A stretch of DNA of 64,000 nucleotides from Psychrosphaera sp. B3R10. GTDB taxonomy: Bacteria; Pseudomonadota; Gammaproteobacteria; Enterobacterales; Alteromonadaceae. Every line of letters starts with the position of its first letter. The stretch's first letter is position 1. Both the position numbers and the translations under genes were made by a program. Positions 8,878-16,897 of this stretch are shown here, in pieces. The DNA lies in assembly GCF_018861025.1 (NCBI RefSeq), contig NZ_JAHKQH010000009.1, forward strand, positions 124,001-188,000, written 5' to 3'. Below the pieces are notes generated by a model, which was not told the DNA's origin, searched no databases, and saw nothing but the letters and a program-made list of their open reading frames with translations.

Positions 8878-10569
8878 TTAGATTGGTGTGACGATATCAC
8901 CCTCTTCAACATCACCGGCTTCATCAACACATACAATTGGTCCTAACTCCGCTCGTATTTCGTCATAGTGCAATTTTTGTTTATCTTCGAGCTCGCCACT
9001 GTCAATCATTTGCAATGTACTTTTAGCAAGTTCTTTCTGGTCTAAATCCAACCCTTCAGAGCGATGTATTGCCTGGATAACCTTTAACAAGCTTAAAGCC
9101 ACCTTGATATTCCTAGGCGTGAGCCTTAGTGCTTTATGCAATGAATCTAACGCTGGTGCCATTTTCTTGCGCTTGAAAAACTCTACGGCCATGCTATTTA
9201 ACTGCTTAGGGGTAAAATGAATTTCCGCTTTTTCTTCCGCTTCTTGCTCAACAAATTTATTTGTAACTGCACCGGCTAATGAATCACAGGCAATTTGCTT
9301 TTTCACCGCCTCAAGTAACGCTAGGGCTTCTTCTCGCATACCTAGTTCGTGGAAAACTTTTACCTTGTCCAAATTGTCCTCTACTGACATATTTGGTCTA
9401 GGCGAAACTTGCATTTCAACTAACCTAAGCGCCTTTTGCTTTTCTTCTCTAGCATTAAATATTCGAGCTCTTGCAACAATCAGTTGCTCTTTAAAATGCC
9501 CCGCATCTTCGTAATCGACTTCGAGTTGATGAATGTATTTATCGGCTTTCCCCAATAAATCTAGCGACTCATGCACATCAACTGACGTTGCCAAGTCGAT
9601 GGCTGAACGGATCACATTTAGAAGTAACTCAGGGGAGTCGTGAACTGACTTTTTAGCAAATTTAGCCATGTTAACCGTTGCGTGGTACTGCTCACGTTGA
9701 TCATGATTCAGTCGTGCTAAATCCCAAACTTTTTTGTTTCTTGCGATATTTCTCGGCGCTAACTCAGCCGCTTTTTTAATTTCATCGTAGGCTTTTACAT
9801 AGTCTTCATTGTCAACATAGTATTGCGCTAAAAGGTCGTAGGTCGCAAATCGGGTGTCCACTCTGTGGGTCATTGAGTCAAGCAACTGATCAATTTCATC
9901 GATCTTATTTTGCTTTAACAACGCATTTACAAAACCGAGGTAGACCCAAGACATTTTATATTTTTGACGTAACTCACGGTAATATTCTTCCGCATCCACA
10001 AATTCCATCAACGACAACAAACATTCACCTTTTAGGCGTCTGAGGTTCATGTGGTATTTTTTTAGTTCAGGGTTTTTAATATGTCGTTCAGCGTAATAAA
10101 TTGCCTTACTAAAATCGCCATTATCAATGCATTCAAAAACATTAAATAACTTACGCTTAACATCCAGAATATAACTCAAGCGAGTCGTTACATTTTTTGC
10201 GTTTAGAGGTTTAACCCAAAAATCATCAGGTTGCAATTCAGCGATACTATTAACTAAGGTTTCGTCTGTTTCAGAACTTAAAAATATCAGTACGGTTTGT
10301 TTAGTCACAAAGCCTTTAAATTTCATTTCTTCTAAAATATGAAATCCATCTTTATCACTTTTTACATTAAACGCACAGATCACGATATGAAATTGCATTT
10401 CGGTACACAGTCTTAAACCATAAAACGCATTTTCGGCACAACGCACATTAACAATACCCATATCATAGAAGGTATGTTTTATAAGGTCGTGAACCAATAT
10501 ATTGTCATCAATAACTAATACATTAAGCTCATTGAAGTTTGTTATTTTGTTTAACCCAATATGTTCCAT
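8878..10569 (-). CDS. Receiver-TPR protein with degenerate receiver domain
   Basis: 563 residues. The N-terminal CheY-like receiver (about 14-135) keeps the acidic pair D21-D22 and the Lys in DDFWVKPLNAK. The position normally holding the phospho-acceptor Asp is Ala66 (VICAFNVKSDKDG; codon GCG checked on the DNA). The rest (about 150-545) is helical with TPR-like pairs such as YDLLAQYYVDNEDYVKAYDEI and ALDSLHKALRLTPRNIKVAL. The layout matches TPR-containing response regulators of Vibrio and Alteromonadales (VieB-like), where partners are mostly unknown. Loss of Asp suggests a phosphorylation-independent or inhibitor-like receiver. The start is ATG with AGGAT five bases upstream. It stands alone, about 180 bp downstream of xerC. 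Confidence 0.85.
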   Translation of the reverse strand: MEHIGLNKITNFNELNVLVIDDNILVHDLIKHTFYDMGIVNVRCAENAFYGLRLCTEMQFHIVICAFNVKSDKDGFHILEEMKFKGFVTKQTVLIFLSSETDETLVNSIAELQPDDFWVKPLNAKNVTTRLSYILDVKRKLFNVFECIDNGDFSKAIYYAERHIKNPELKKYHMNLRRLKGECLLSLMEFVDAEEYYRELRQKYKMSWVYLGFVNALLKQNKIDEIDQLLDSMTHRVDTRFATYDLLAQYYVDNEDYVKAYDEIKKAAELAPRNIARNKKVWDLARLNHDQREQYHATVNMAKFAKKSVHDSPELLLNVIRSAIDLATSVDVHESLDLLGKADKYIHQLEVDYEDAGHFKEQLIVARARIFNAREEKQKALRLVEMQVSPRPNMSVEDNLDKVKVFHELGMREEALALLEAVKKQIACDSLAGAVTNKFVEQEAEEKAEIHFTPKQLNSMAVEFFKRKKMAPALDSLHKALRLTPRNIKVALSLLKVIQAIHRSEGLDLDQKELAKSTLQMIDSGELEDKQKLHYDEIRAELGPIVCVDEAGDVEEGDIVTPI

Positions 10570-10752
10570 TTGATCCTACATCTCTTAGTTCCGGACATAT
10601 TATTGACAATTTCGGTAATCGCCAACGGTACATTAATACTAGTTAATCTACACTCTCATCCATTATTTATGGCCATCACTTGAGCACCTTACGAGGGTTG
10701 CTATTTCTAAATTATAGGCTGGTTAGTCAAATTTACAGCTTAGTTTTCTAAT

Positions 10753-11685
10753 TTAGTTAGACTTTTTTGCTCTTGGATGTGCCTGATCATACACTTTGGC
10801 TAAATGTTGAAAGTCCAAATGTGTATAAATTTGTGTTGTACTTAAATTTGCGTGACCTAATAATTCTTGCACTGAACGCAGATCGGCACTTGATTCTAAA
10901 ATATGCGTAGCAAAGGAATGACGTAATTTATGGGGGTGGACCGTATTGGCCATTCCAAGCTTTTGACCCCAATATTTTAATCGCTGTTGAATTTGTCTCG
11001 CGCTTAAACGGTTACCCAGCTTACTGATGAAAAGCGCATCGATATTGTGTTTATTTAAGCTTGGTCGTACTTTTATCCAGTCAACAATCGCGTTAATCGC
11101 TACGCTGCCAACAGGCACGATTCGTTGTTTGTTGCCTTTACCAGTGACTTTAACCATACATTCTTGCACATCAACATCGACAACGTCTAACCCGGTCAAT
11201 TCAGCTAAACGTAACCCAGATGAATAAAATAGTTCCATATAAGCTTTGTCGCGAAATTCAATATCTGATTCCGGAATAAACGACAATAAGTGATGCACTT
11301 CATCGGTTTCTAAATTTTTAGGTAACGGTCTATCTTGTTTAGGAGAAACCAGCAAGTCGGCTGGATTTATTGCAATCTCGCGCTTTGACACCAAATATTT
11401 AAACAAGCCACGAACCGCAGACAAATGAAGTTGGATCGAACTAGCCTTTAATCCTTCTCGTTTAAACTGACCAATCCACTGCTTCAACAACGTATCGTCA
11501 ATATCTTGCCAGCGAACAAGGTTTTTTTCCGCAGAAAACGTCATTAAACTTATTAATGTATGGCTATAATTGCTAACGGTATGGTCAGAATAAGCGCGTT
11601 CAAACTTGAGGTATTGTAAATATCGAGTGGTTAGGTCAACCAACTCTGTGGGGAGCGTGTCTGAGTTTAACTCAATCTTATTCAC
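10753..11685 (-). CDS. xerC: Site-specific tyrosine recombinase XerC
   Basis: 310 residues, the usual XerC length. The SAM-like N-terminal domain (about 15-100) precedes the catalytic domain with R159 (SSGLRLAEL), K183 (TGKGNKQR), H252 and R255 (HKLRHSF), H278 (LGHANLS) and the nucleophile Y287 (TQIYTHLD). XerC acts with XerD at dif to resolve chromosome dimers. It is the last gene of the lptM-lysA-dapF-DUF484-xerC run, the same order as in E. coli dapF-yigA-xerC. Its GTG start overlaps the DUF484 stop by 8 nt. Confidence 0.95.
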   Translation of the reverse strand: MNKIELNSDTLPTELVDLTTRYLQYLKFERAYSDHTVSNYSHTLISLMTFSAEKNLVRWQDIDDTLLKQWIGQFKREGLKASSIQLHLSAVRGLFKYLVSKREIAINPADLLVSPKQDRPLPKNLETDEVHHLLSFIPESDIEFRDKAYMELFYSSGLRLAELTGLDVVDVDVQECMVKVTGKGNKQRIVPVGSVAINAIVDWIKVRPSLNKHNIDALFISKLGNRLSARQIQQRLKYWGQKLGMANTVHPHKLRHSFATHILESSADLRSVQELLGHANLSTTQIYTHLDFQHLAKVYDQAHPRAKKSN

Positions 11686-12337
11686 GTACTAAATGCACAA
11701 AGTGCTGACTGAGAAGCCGCGCGAGTTCACGGATAAAAAATGTATCCATGTGTGGTTGGAAATGGTCGTGTTGCTTTGCTGCAAACGCTCCGATACCAAA
11801 AATTTGCTCGTCATCTTCAGACTCGTGCACAACTTCTATTAATGCAACCGAGCCAGCGGGTTGATCAAAAACAACGTCCATTAGGTCGGCTTTAAGGCGA
11901 CCTAAATACGTGCCTTTGGAATTTAATTTAGCTTGTAGGTGCAAGTAAGCTTCGTCTTCAGGTTGCAGCAACCTAAATTGCACTAAATACAAATGCTCTT
12001 GGCAGACTTTATTAACCGCCTGTTCTAAATCACTAATCGATTGGCAACCAACCAATGAAATATAGATTTGGCTAATCGCTTTAAAAATAATCTCATTGGC
12101 ACGGGCATGGCCCATTAATGAGGTTAATTCTTCTTCCATCAGCGTAATTTTATCGCGTTGTACCTCTTGACGTTTTTCCAATAGAGAAATCGCCCCCTTT
12201 GCTACATGGGGGATTTTTAACTGAGTCACTAGCTCAGGATGCTGGAGAAAAAAGTCGGGATTTTGCTGTAGGTATTCTTTTACCAATTCAGCATCCAATT
12301 CCAACTCGTCAAAATTAGGTGTCAACGCTTTACTCAT
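11678..12337 (-). CDS. DUF484 family protein (YigA-like)
   Basis: 219 residues. The N-terminal helix ([19 protein letters not shown]) with its NPDFF/HPEL signature identifies DUF484. A coiled segment (about 48-75) and a GAF-like domain to the C-terminus ([10 protein letters not shown] to [10 protein letters not shown]) follow. The family always lies between dapF and xerC in gammaproteobacteria, but its function is not established. The ATG overlaps the dapF stop (ATGA) and the end overlaps xerC, so the three are translationally coupled. Confidence 0.9.
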   Translation of the reverse strand: MSKALTPNFDELELDAELVKEYLQQNPDFFLQHPELVTQLKIPHVAKGAISLLEKRQEVQRDKITLMEEELTSLMGHARANEIIFKAISQIYISLVGCQSISDLEQAVNKVCQEHLYLVQFRLLQPEDEAYLHLQAKLNSKGTYLGRLKADLMDVVFDQPAGSVALIEVVHESEDDEQIFGIGAFAAKQHDHFQPHMDTFFIRELARLLSQHFVHLVRE

Positions 12338-13164
12338 AAATGTAATTGTCCATCAAAAACATATTCTGCAGGTCCAGTCATTTTGACCGGTGAGTTTTCA
12401 TCATGCCATCGAATATGTAATGTGCCACCTGGTAAATCTACTTGAACTTTACTGTTTAGTAAATCTTGAATTCGCCCGACGACCACAGCGGCACATGCGC
12501 CACTGCCGCAAGCCAGTGTTTCACCTGCACCTCGTTCGTAAACACGCAATTTAACGTGGTCACGGGACAGGATCTGCATAAAACCAATATTGGCTTTTTC
12601 TGGGAACCGTTCATGGCATTCTAAACGAGCACCGAGATCTTCAACCGATGCGGTGTCTACGTCATCGACAATTACCACGCAATGCGGGTTACCCATAGAG
12701 GCGACACCACACATTACCGTGTCGTTGTTACTGCGAAGCAAATAAGTATTTTCTTGTTGCTGTGCAGTAAACGGCACTTTTTTGGGTTCTAATATCGGAC
12801 GGCCCATGTTTACAGTAACTTGGTTGTTGTTTTCGAGGTACAACACCATATTGCCAGATTTTGTACTGACCTTAATCGCCGTTTTATTGGTTAGGCCTTT
12901 TAAATGCACAAAGCGAGCAAAACAACGAGCGCCGTTTCCACACTGTGACACTTCCGTTCCGTCAGCGTTAAATATTCGATAATGAAAATCTAAGTCTGGG
13001 TCATAAGGCGGTTCGACCAACAACAATTGGTCGAAGCCAATACCAAAATTTCTATCGGCTAACTTTTTAATATGATCCGGTGACAAAAACACATTTTGTG
13101 TCACGCCATCAACAACCATAAAGTCATTACCTAAGCCGTGCATTTTGGTGAAATTTAACATCAT
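12334..13164 (-). CDS. dapF: Diaminopimelate epimerase
   Basis: 276 residues, standard length. It interconverts LL- and meso-diaminopimelate, the precursor of lysine and of peptidoglycan cross-links, in the cytoplasm. The two catalytic cysteines are present, C75 in SQCGNGARC and C219 in [13 protein letters not shown], each in one half of the pseudo-symmetric fold. The N-terminal [14 protein letters not shown] is typical. Two adjacent ATGs could start it. It lies 15 nt after lysA, whose product uses its meso-DAP. Confidence 0.97.
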   Translation of the reverse strand: MMLNFTKMHGLGNDFMVVDGVTQNVFLSPDHIKKLADRNFGIGFDQLLLVEPPYDPDLDFHYRIFNADGTEVSQCGNGARCFARFVHLKGLTNKTAIKVSTKSGNMVLYLENNNQVTVNMGRPILEPKKVPFTAQQQENTYLLRSNNDTVMCGVASMGNPHCVVIVDDVDTASVEDLGARLECHERFPEKANIGFMQILSRDHVKLRVYERGAGETLACGSGACAAVVVGRIQDLLNSKVQVDLPGGTLHIRWHDENSPVKMTGPAEYVFDGQLHL

Positions 13165-13179
13165 GTTCGATATTCCAAA

Positions 13180-14430
13180 TTACTTATCTAAGACTGATTC
13201 ACCAGCCCACAATGAACTCAATGTTTCTCGTTGTCGAATAACATGTGTTTGATCACCATCAACCATTAACTCAATCGCTCTAACTCGAGAGTTATAATTT
13301 GAACTCATGGTAAAACCGTAGGCACCAGAAGAACGAATAACAAGGTAATCACCTTCTGCAACCGCTAAATCACGATTTTTCCCCAAAAAGTCACCTGTTT
13401 CACAAATAGGGCCAACAATATCGTAATTATTTACTGGACGGTCTAATTGCGCAATAGGTTCGATTTTTTGCCACGCAGAATACAATGCCGGTCGAATAAG
13501 ATCGTTCATCGCAGCATCTACAATACAAAAGTGTTTGCCTTCGTTTTCTTTCAAAAATTCTACTTTAGTCAATAAAATTCCAGCGTTGGCCATAATCGCA
13601 CGACCTGGCTCAAACAAAATAGTTAGGTGCTTATGATTCTCTAAACGCGCCATCAATGCTGAAATATATTCACTTGGCTGCGGAGGTTGTTCATTGTCGT
13701 ATGTCACGCCTAAACCGCCCCCTAAATCTAAGTGCTTAATATCAACACCAAGATCGGCTAGTTGGTCGATTAGTTTTAATAAAATATCAAGAGCATCTAA
13801 AAATGGTTCGATCTCAGTAAGTTGAGAACCAATGTGGCAATCGATGCCTTGTACATCTAGATGTTTGTTGTCATTTGCCCAAGGATATATCGATAAGGCT
13901 TTTTCTACGCTAATGCCAAACTTGTTTTCTTTTAATCCAGTTGAAATATACGGGTGAGTCCCTGCGTCGACATTTGGATTAACGCGAATTGACACCGGGG
14001 CCACTTTATTTAGTGCCTTTGCAACTTTGGCAATACGATGTAATTCAGGTTCAGACTCAACATTAAAACATTTAATTTCAGCTTCTAAGGCGTATTCGAT
14101 TTCGGCTTCTGTTTTACCAACACCTGAGAAAACAACCTTGTTCGGGTTGCCACCAGCTTCAATCACACGGGCGAGTTCACCACCAGATACAATGTCAAAA
14201 CCAGAACCCAATCGCGCCATGACATTAAGTACGGCTAAGTTTGAGTTTGCTTTTACAGCATAACAAATGAGGTGTGGATGATCTTGAATGGCGTTATCAA
14301 ATGCTTTCCAGTGGCGTTCAATTGTCGCACGTGAATAAACATAGGCAGGTGTGCCAAAATTAGCAACGAGGTGCTGACTAGCGACGTCTTCGGCAAATAA
14401 TTGACCGTCGCGAAAATTAAAGTAATCCAA
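13180..14430 (-). CDS. lysA: Diaminopimelate decarboxylase
   Basis: 416 residues. PLP-dependent fold III enzyme that decarboxylates meso-diaminopimelate to L-lysine. The PLP lysine is in CYAVKANSN, the phosphate-binding Gly loop is LDLGGGLGVTY, and the catalytic Cys and carboxylate-binding residues are in GPICETGDFLG. The C-terminal domain carries SSGAYGFTMSSNYNSR. It heads the dapF-DUF484-xerC run and follows lptM by about 50 nt. Epimerase and decarboxylase side by side catalyse consecutive steps. Confidence 0.97.
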   Translation of the reverse strand: MDYFNFRDGQLFAEDVASQHLVANFGTPAYVYSRATIERHWKAFDNAIQDHPHLICYAVKANSNLAVLNVMARLGSGFDIVSGGELARVIEAGGNPNKVVFSGVGKTEAEIEYALEAEIKCFNVESEPELHRIAKVAKALNKVAPVSIRVNPNVDAGTHPYISTGLKENKFGISVEKALSIYPWANDNKHLDVQGIDCHIGSQLTEIEPFLDALDILLKLIDQLADLGVDIKHLDLGGGLGVTYDNEQPPQPSEYISALMARLENHKHLTILFEPGRAIMANAGILLTKVEFLKENEGKHFCIVDAAMNDLIRPALYSAWQKIEPIAQLDRPVNNYDIVGPICETGDFLGKNRDLAVAEGDYLVIRSSGAYGFTMSSNYNSRVRAIELMVDGDQTHVIRQRETLSSLWAGESVLDK

Positions 14431-14478
14431 AGTTATGTTCCCAAAATAATTATCAAAATATGTGGTTTACACCAAAGT

Positions 14479-14703
14479 CTATTTATTATCTTTTTTTTGT
14501 TGTGTGGGTTCAGACTGTTTTGACGATTGTTCTTCTTTTTGTTTTTCTGTTTGTGTTACTTCAGCTTTTTCTGGTTGGTCAGGTAAATATAACGGCCCTT
14601 TAAGGCCACAACCAGACACAGCAACGAGTAAAGTCGTTGTAAACAACATCTTCATTATAAAATATGCAAAAATTTTACGGTAAAAATTAAACGGACGTTT
14701 CAT
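14479..14703 (-). CDS. lptM: LptM (YifL) small outer-membrane lipoprotein
   Basis: 74 residues as read from ATG 14703; an inner ATG at 14655 gives 58 residues and a more normal lipoprotein signal. Neither has a good ribosome site. The lipobox VSGCG is followed directly by LKGPLYLP, the conserved LptM N-terminal signature. A polar, Gln/Glu/Lys-rich tail follows. In E. coli, LptM assists disulfide maturation of the LPS translocon LptD-LptE. Its place upstream of lysA/dapF and divergent from cyaY matches enterobacterial gene order. Confidence 0.88.
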   Translation of the reverse strand: MKRPFNFYRKIFAYFIMKMLFTTTLLVAVSGCGLKGPLYLPDQPEKAEVTQTEKQKEEQSSKQSEPTQQKKDNK

Positions 14704-14773
14704 GTTTTTACGGTATCTATTATAGTTGCCGCTATAATCTCACTATCAACAACAAATGCAAGTAGGATCTACT

Positions 14774-15091
14774 ATGAATGACTCTGAATATCATCAACTC
14801 GCTGACGATTTTTTAATGAAATTACAAGACGCCGTTGATGAAGTCGACTTTGATCTCGATTACGAAAGCGCTGGCGGCATTGTTGAAATCATATTCCCTA
14901 ACGGCACAAAGATTATCGTGAATAAACAAGCACCACTGCAACAGCTATGGGTTGCCACTAAATTTAATGGTCATCACTTTGAATATAAAGATGGTCTGTG
15001 GATTGATAATCGAGGCGGGTCTGAACTTTGGGCGCTTATTAGTGATGCAGCAACAAAACAAGCTGGTGAGCCAATTTCGATTGCGCCTTAA
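14774..15091 (+). CDS. cyaY: Iron-sulfur cluster regulator CyaY (frataxin)
   Basis: 105 residues from ATG 14774, chosen because AGGAT lies six bases upstream and family members start MNDSEYHQLAD. An upstream ATG (14756) would add six residues. The acidic first helix (DAVDEVDFDLDYES) that binds iron is present, and the sheet carries IVNKQAPLQQLWVAT and the Trp-rich GLWIDNRGGSELWAL. Frataxin binds IscS and tunes iron-sulfur cluster assembly. It is divergent from lptM, as in E. coli. Confidence 0.96.
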   Translation: MNDSEYHQLADDFLMKLQDAVDEVDFDLDYESAGGIVEIIFPNGTKIIVNKQAPLQQLWVATKFNGHHFEYKDGLWIDNRGGSELWALISDAATKQAGEPISIAP

Positions 15092-15394
15092 GCTAACGGA
15101 AAATAAATAGTCACGAAATAAACGTTATCGAGTGCCAATATCAGGTTTTATTGGCACCTTTAAATTCCTGCAACATTTGTTTCTAAATATTTTGTTGTTA
15201 AACCCCACCTGTTTTCGACCCTTTCTTCACGCATATGGTTAAATATGCATAAAATTCAAAAATCTACTTATCGCTTACGGAATATTTCACTACACTATTA
15301 ATTGTGCGATTTAATGTAATATTCAATACATTATTTTTTACGCCACTAAAGACATTCAGCATGTTAATTCTAAATCGATTAAAGGGTCAGCCTT
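15092..15394. other. Intergenic region cyaY - DUF2914 gene
   Basis: A 303-bp gap. Its only clear element is the hairpin at 15132-15157 that probably ends cyaY. The remainder is AT-rich and should hold the promoter of the next gene, but no convincing -35/-10 pair stands out. Confidence 0.6.
15132..15157 (+). terminator. Hairpin terminator after cyaY
   Basis: Perfect 9-bp inverted repeat GTGCCAATA / TATTGGCAC around an 8-nt loop, 40 nt past the cyaY stop. It is followed by CTTTAAATT, a weak U tract. Confidence 0.6.
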
Positions 15395-15799
15395 ATGAAA
15401 TTTTTTATCCACACTTTAGTTAGCCTTGTTGTATTTTTATCGAGTTTTTCTGCATCTAGTGAAACAATCGCACCATCGGTTAACCGCGCGATTATTACAA
15501 CCGCCATTGCCGATCGCGAGCCCGTTGATAATTACAACGAGCAAACTTTGCCCTCTGGCACAAACAAAGTATTTTTCTTTACTGAAGTCATGAATCAAGC
15601 AGATTCGAACGTCACGCATCGCTGGTTTTTAAATGGCAAATTGGAGGCCGAAGTTAAGCTTAATATTGGTTCTAATCGCTGGCGTACACGTTCAAGTAAA
15701 AACTTAGATGCTAATTTTCACTCTGGTAGTTGGGAAGTGATGGTTGTTGCGGCCGACGGAACCATATTAACGACTGAGACTTTTTTATTTGAGCCTTAA
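15395..15799 (+). CDS. DUF2914 domain exported protein
   Basis: 134 residues. A signal peptide (1-22, ending ASS-ETI) precedes a DUF2914 beta-sandwich: VFFFTEVMN, THRWFLNGK, VKLNIGSNRWRTRSSK and GSWEVMVVAADG are the conserved strands. The family is found in periplasmic or membrane proteins, without assigned activity. Start ATG with AAAGGGTCAG upstream. It stands alone between cyaY and the haem genes. The product probably acts in the periplasm. Confidence 0.8.
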   Translation: MKFFIHTLVSLVVFLSSFSASSETIAPSVNRAIITTAIADREPVDNYNEQTLPSGTNKVFFFTEVMNQADSNVTHRWFLNGKLEAEVKLNIGSNRWRTRSSKNLDANFHSGSWEVMVVAADGTILTTETFLFEP

Positions 15800-15878
15800 G
15801 TTTTCAACAAAATGAACAACGACATTTTATTGTCTTTATTTTCAGCGTAAAGTTGATGTATATCAGGCATAAACAATA

Positions 15879-15923
15879 AGAATACCAGTTAGTCTTTAGC
15901 AATAATGTCTTAACTGGTATTCT
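15879..15923. promoter_or_regulatory. Long inverted repeat upstream of hemC
   Basis: Perfect 13-bp inverted repeat (15879-15891 with 15911-15923) around a 19-nt loop, ending 34 nt before the preferred hemC start. There is no T-run after it, so it could be an mRNA leader hairpin, a protein-binding site or a poor terminator. A TATAAC hexamer follows at 15929-15934. Confidence 0.5.
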
Positions 15924-15957
15924 CTGACTATAACTTTAAGCGATGGTTTCTAAATTA

Positions 15958-16896
15958 ATGACAGCTGTATCTCCTATTCTACGTATCGCTACGCGAGAAA
16001 GCGCGTTAGCTATGTGGCAAGCAAATTACGTAAAAGACAAACTTGAACAAGCCCACCCAAATTTGACGGTTAAGTTAGTGCCGATGACAACAAAAGGCGA
16101 TCAAATTTTGGACACGCCGTTGGCTAAAATAGGTGGCAAAGCACTATTTGTTAAAGAACTCGAAGTGGCCATGTTAGAAGACCGAGCTGATATCGCGGTA
16201 CATTCGATGAAAGATGTCCCTGTCGACTTCCCAGATGGTCTTATGTTGTACACCATTTGTGAACGTGAAGACCCACGTGACGCCTTTGTTTCAAATACCG
16301 TGACTGACTTTGAAAGTTTGCCGACCGGCGCCGTTGTCGGAACATCGAGTCTGCGTCGTCAGTGCCAAATTAAAGCGCTGCGCCCAGATATTAAAATTAA
16401 AGACTTACGCGGCAATGTGAATACTCGTCTAAGAAAGTTAGATGAAGGCGAATACGATGCCATCATTCTTGCCTCAGCAGGCCTCATTCGCTTAGGCATG
16501 ATTGAACGAATTAAGCAGTATTTACCTGTTGAGTTTATTCTACCGGCCAATGGTCAAGGTGCCGTTGGCATTGAGTGTCGAGTGGACGACACTCAAGTAC
16601 AACAATGGCTATCTGTACTAGAACACTCTGAAACTCGATTTCGTGTGACCGCAGAACGCGCCATGAACCGAGCGTTGCAAGGTGGTTGCCAAGTACCGAT
16701 TGGCGCTTATGCTGAAGTCATCGACAACGAACTATTACTTAAAGGTTTAGTGGGCAGCTTAGATGGCGATAGTATCATCGAAGGTGAGATTTCTGGTCCT
16801 TGTGCTGACGCAGAAAAACTAGGTGAAATTCTTGCCAATGAACTGTTGGAAAAAGGCGCTGACAAAATTTTAACAGAAGTGTATAAAACGGTTTAA
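15958..16896 (+). CDS. hemC: Hydroxymethylbilane synthase (porphobilinogen deaminase)
   Basis: 312 residues from ATG 15958; an upstream ATG (15943) adds five residues, and neither has a clear ribosome site. It polymerises four porphobilinogen units to hydroxymethylbilane. Visible features: [14 protein letters not shown], the catalytic Asp region ([10 protein letters not shown]), substrate-binding arginines ([21 protein letters not shown]) and the dipyrromethane-cofactor Cys244 in [12 protein letters not shown]. It is followed by hemD one base later and by hemY, so consecutive haem steps are transcribed together. Confidence 0.97.
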   Translation: MTAVSPILRIATRESALAMWQANYVKDKLEQAHPNLTVKLVPMTTKGDQILDTPLAKIGGKALFVKELEVAMLEDRADIAVHSMKDVPVDFPDGLMLYTICEREDPRDAFVSNTVTDFESLPTGAVVGTSSLRRQCQIKALRPDIKIKDLRGNVNTRLRKLDEGEYDAIILASAGLIRLGMIERIKQYLPVEFILPANGQGAVGIECRVDDTQVQQWLSVLEHSETRFRVTAERAMNRALQGGCQVPIGAYAEVIDNELLLKGLVGSLDGDSIIEGEISGPCADAEKLGEILANELLEKGADKILTEVYKTV

Positions 16897-16897
16897 A

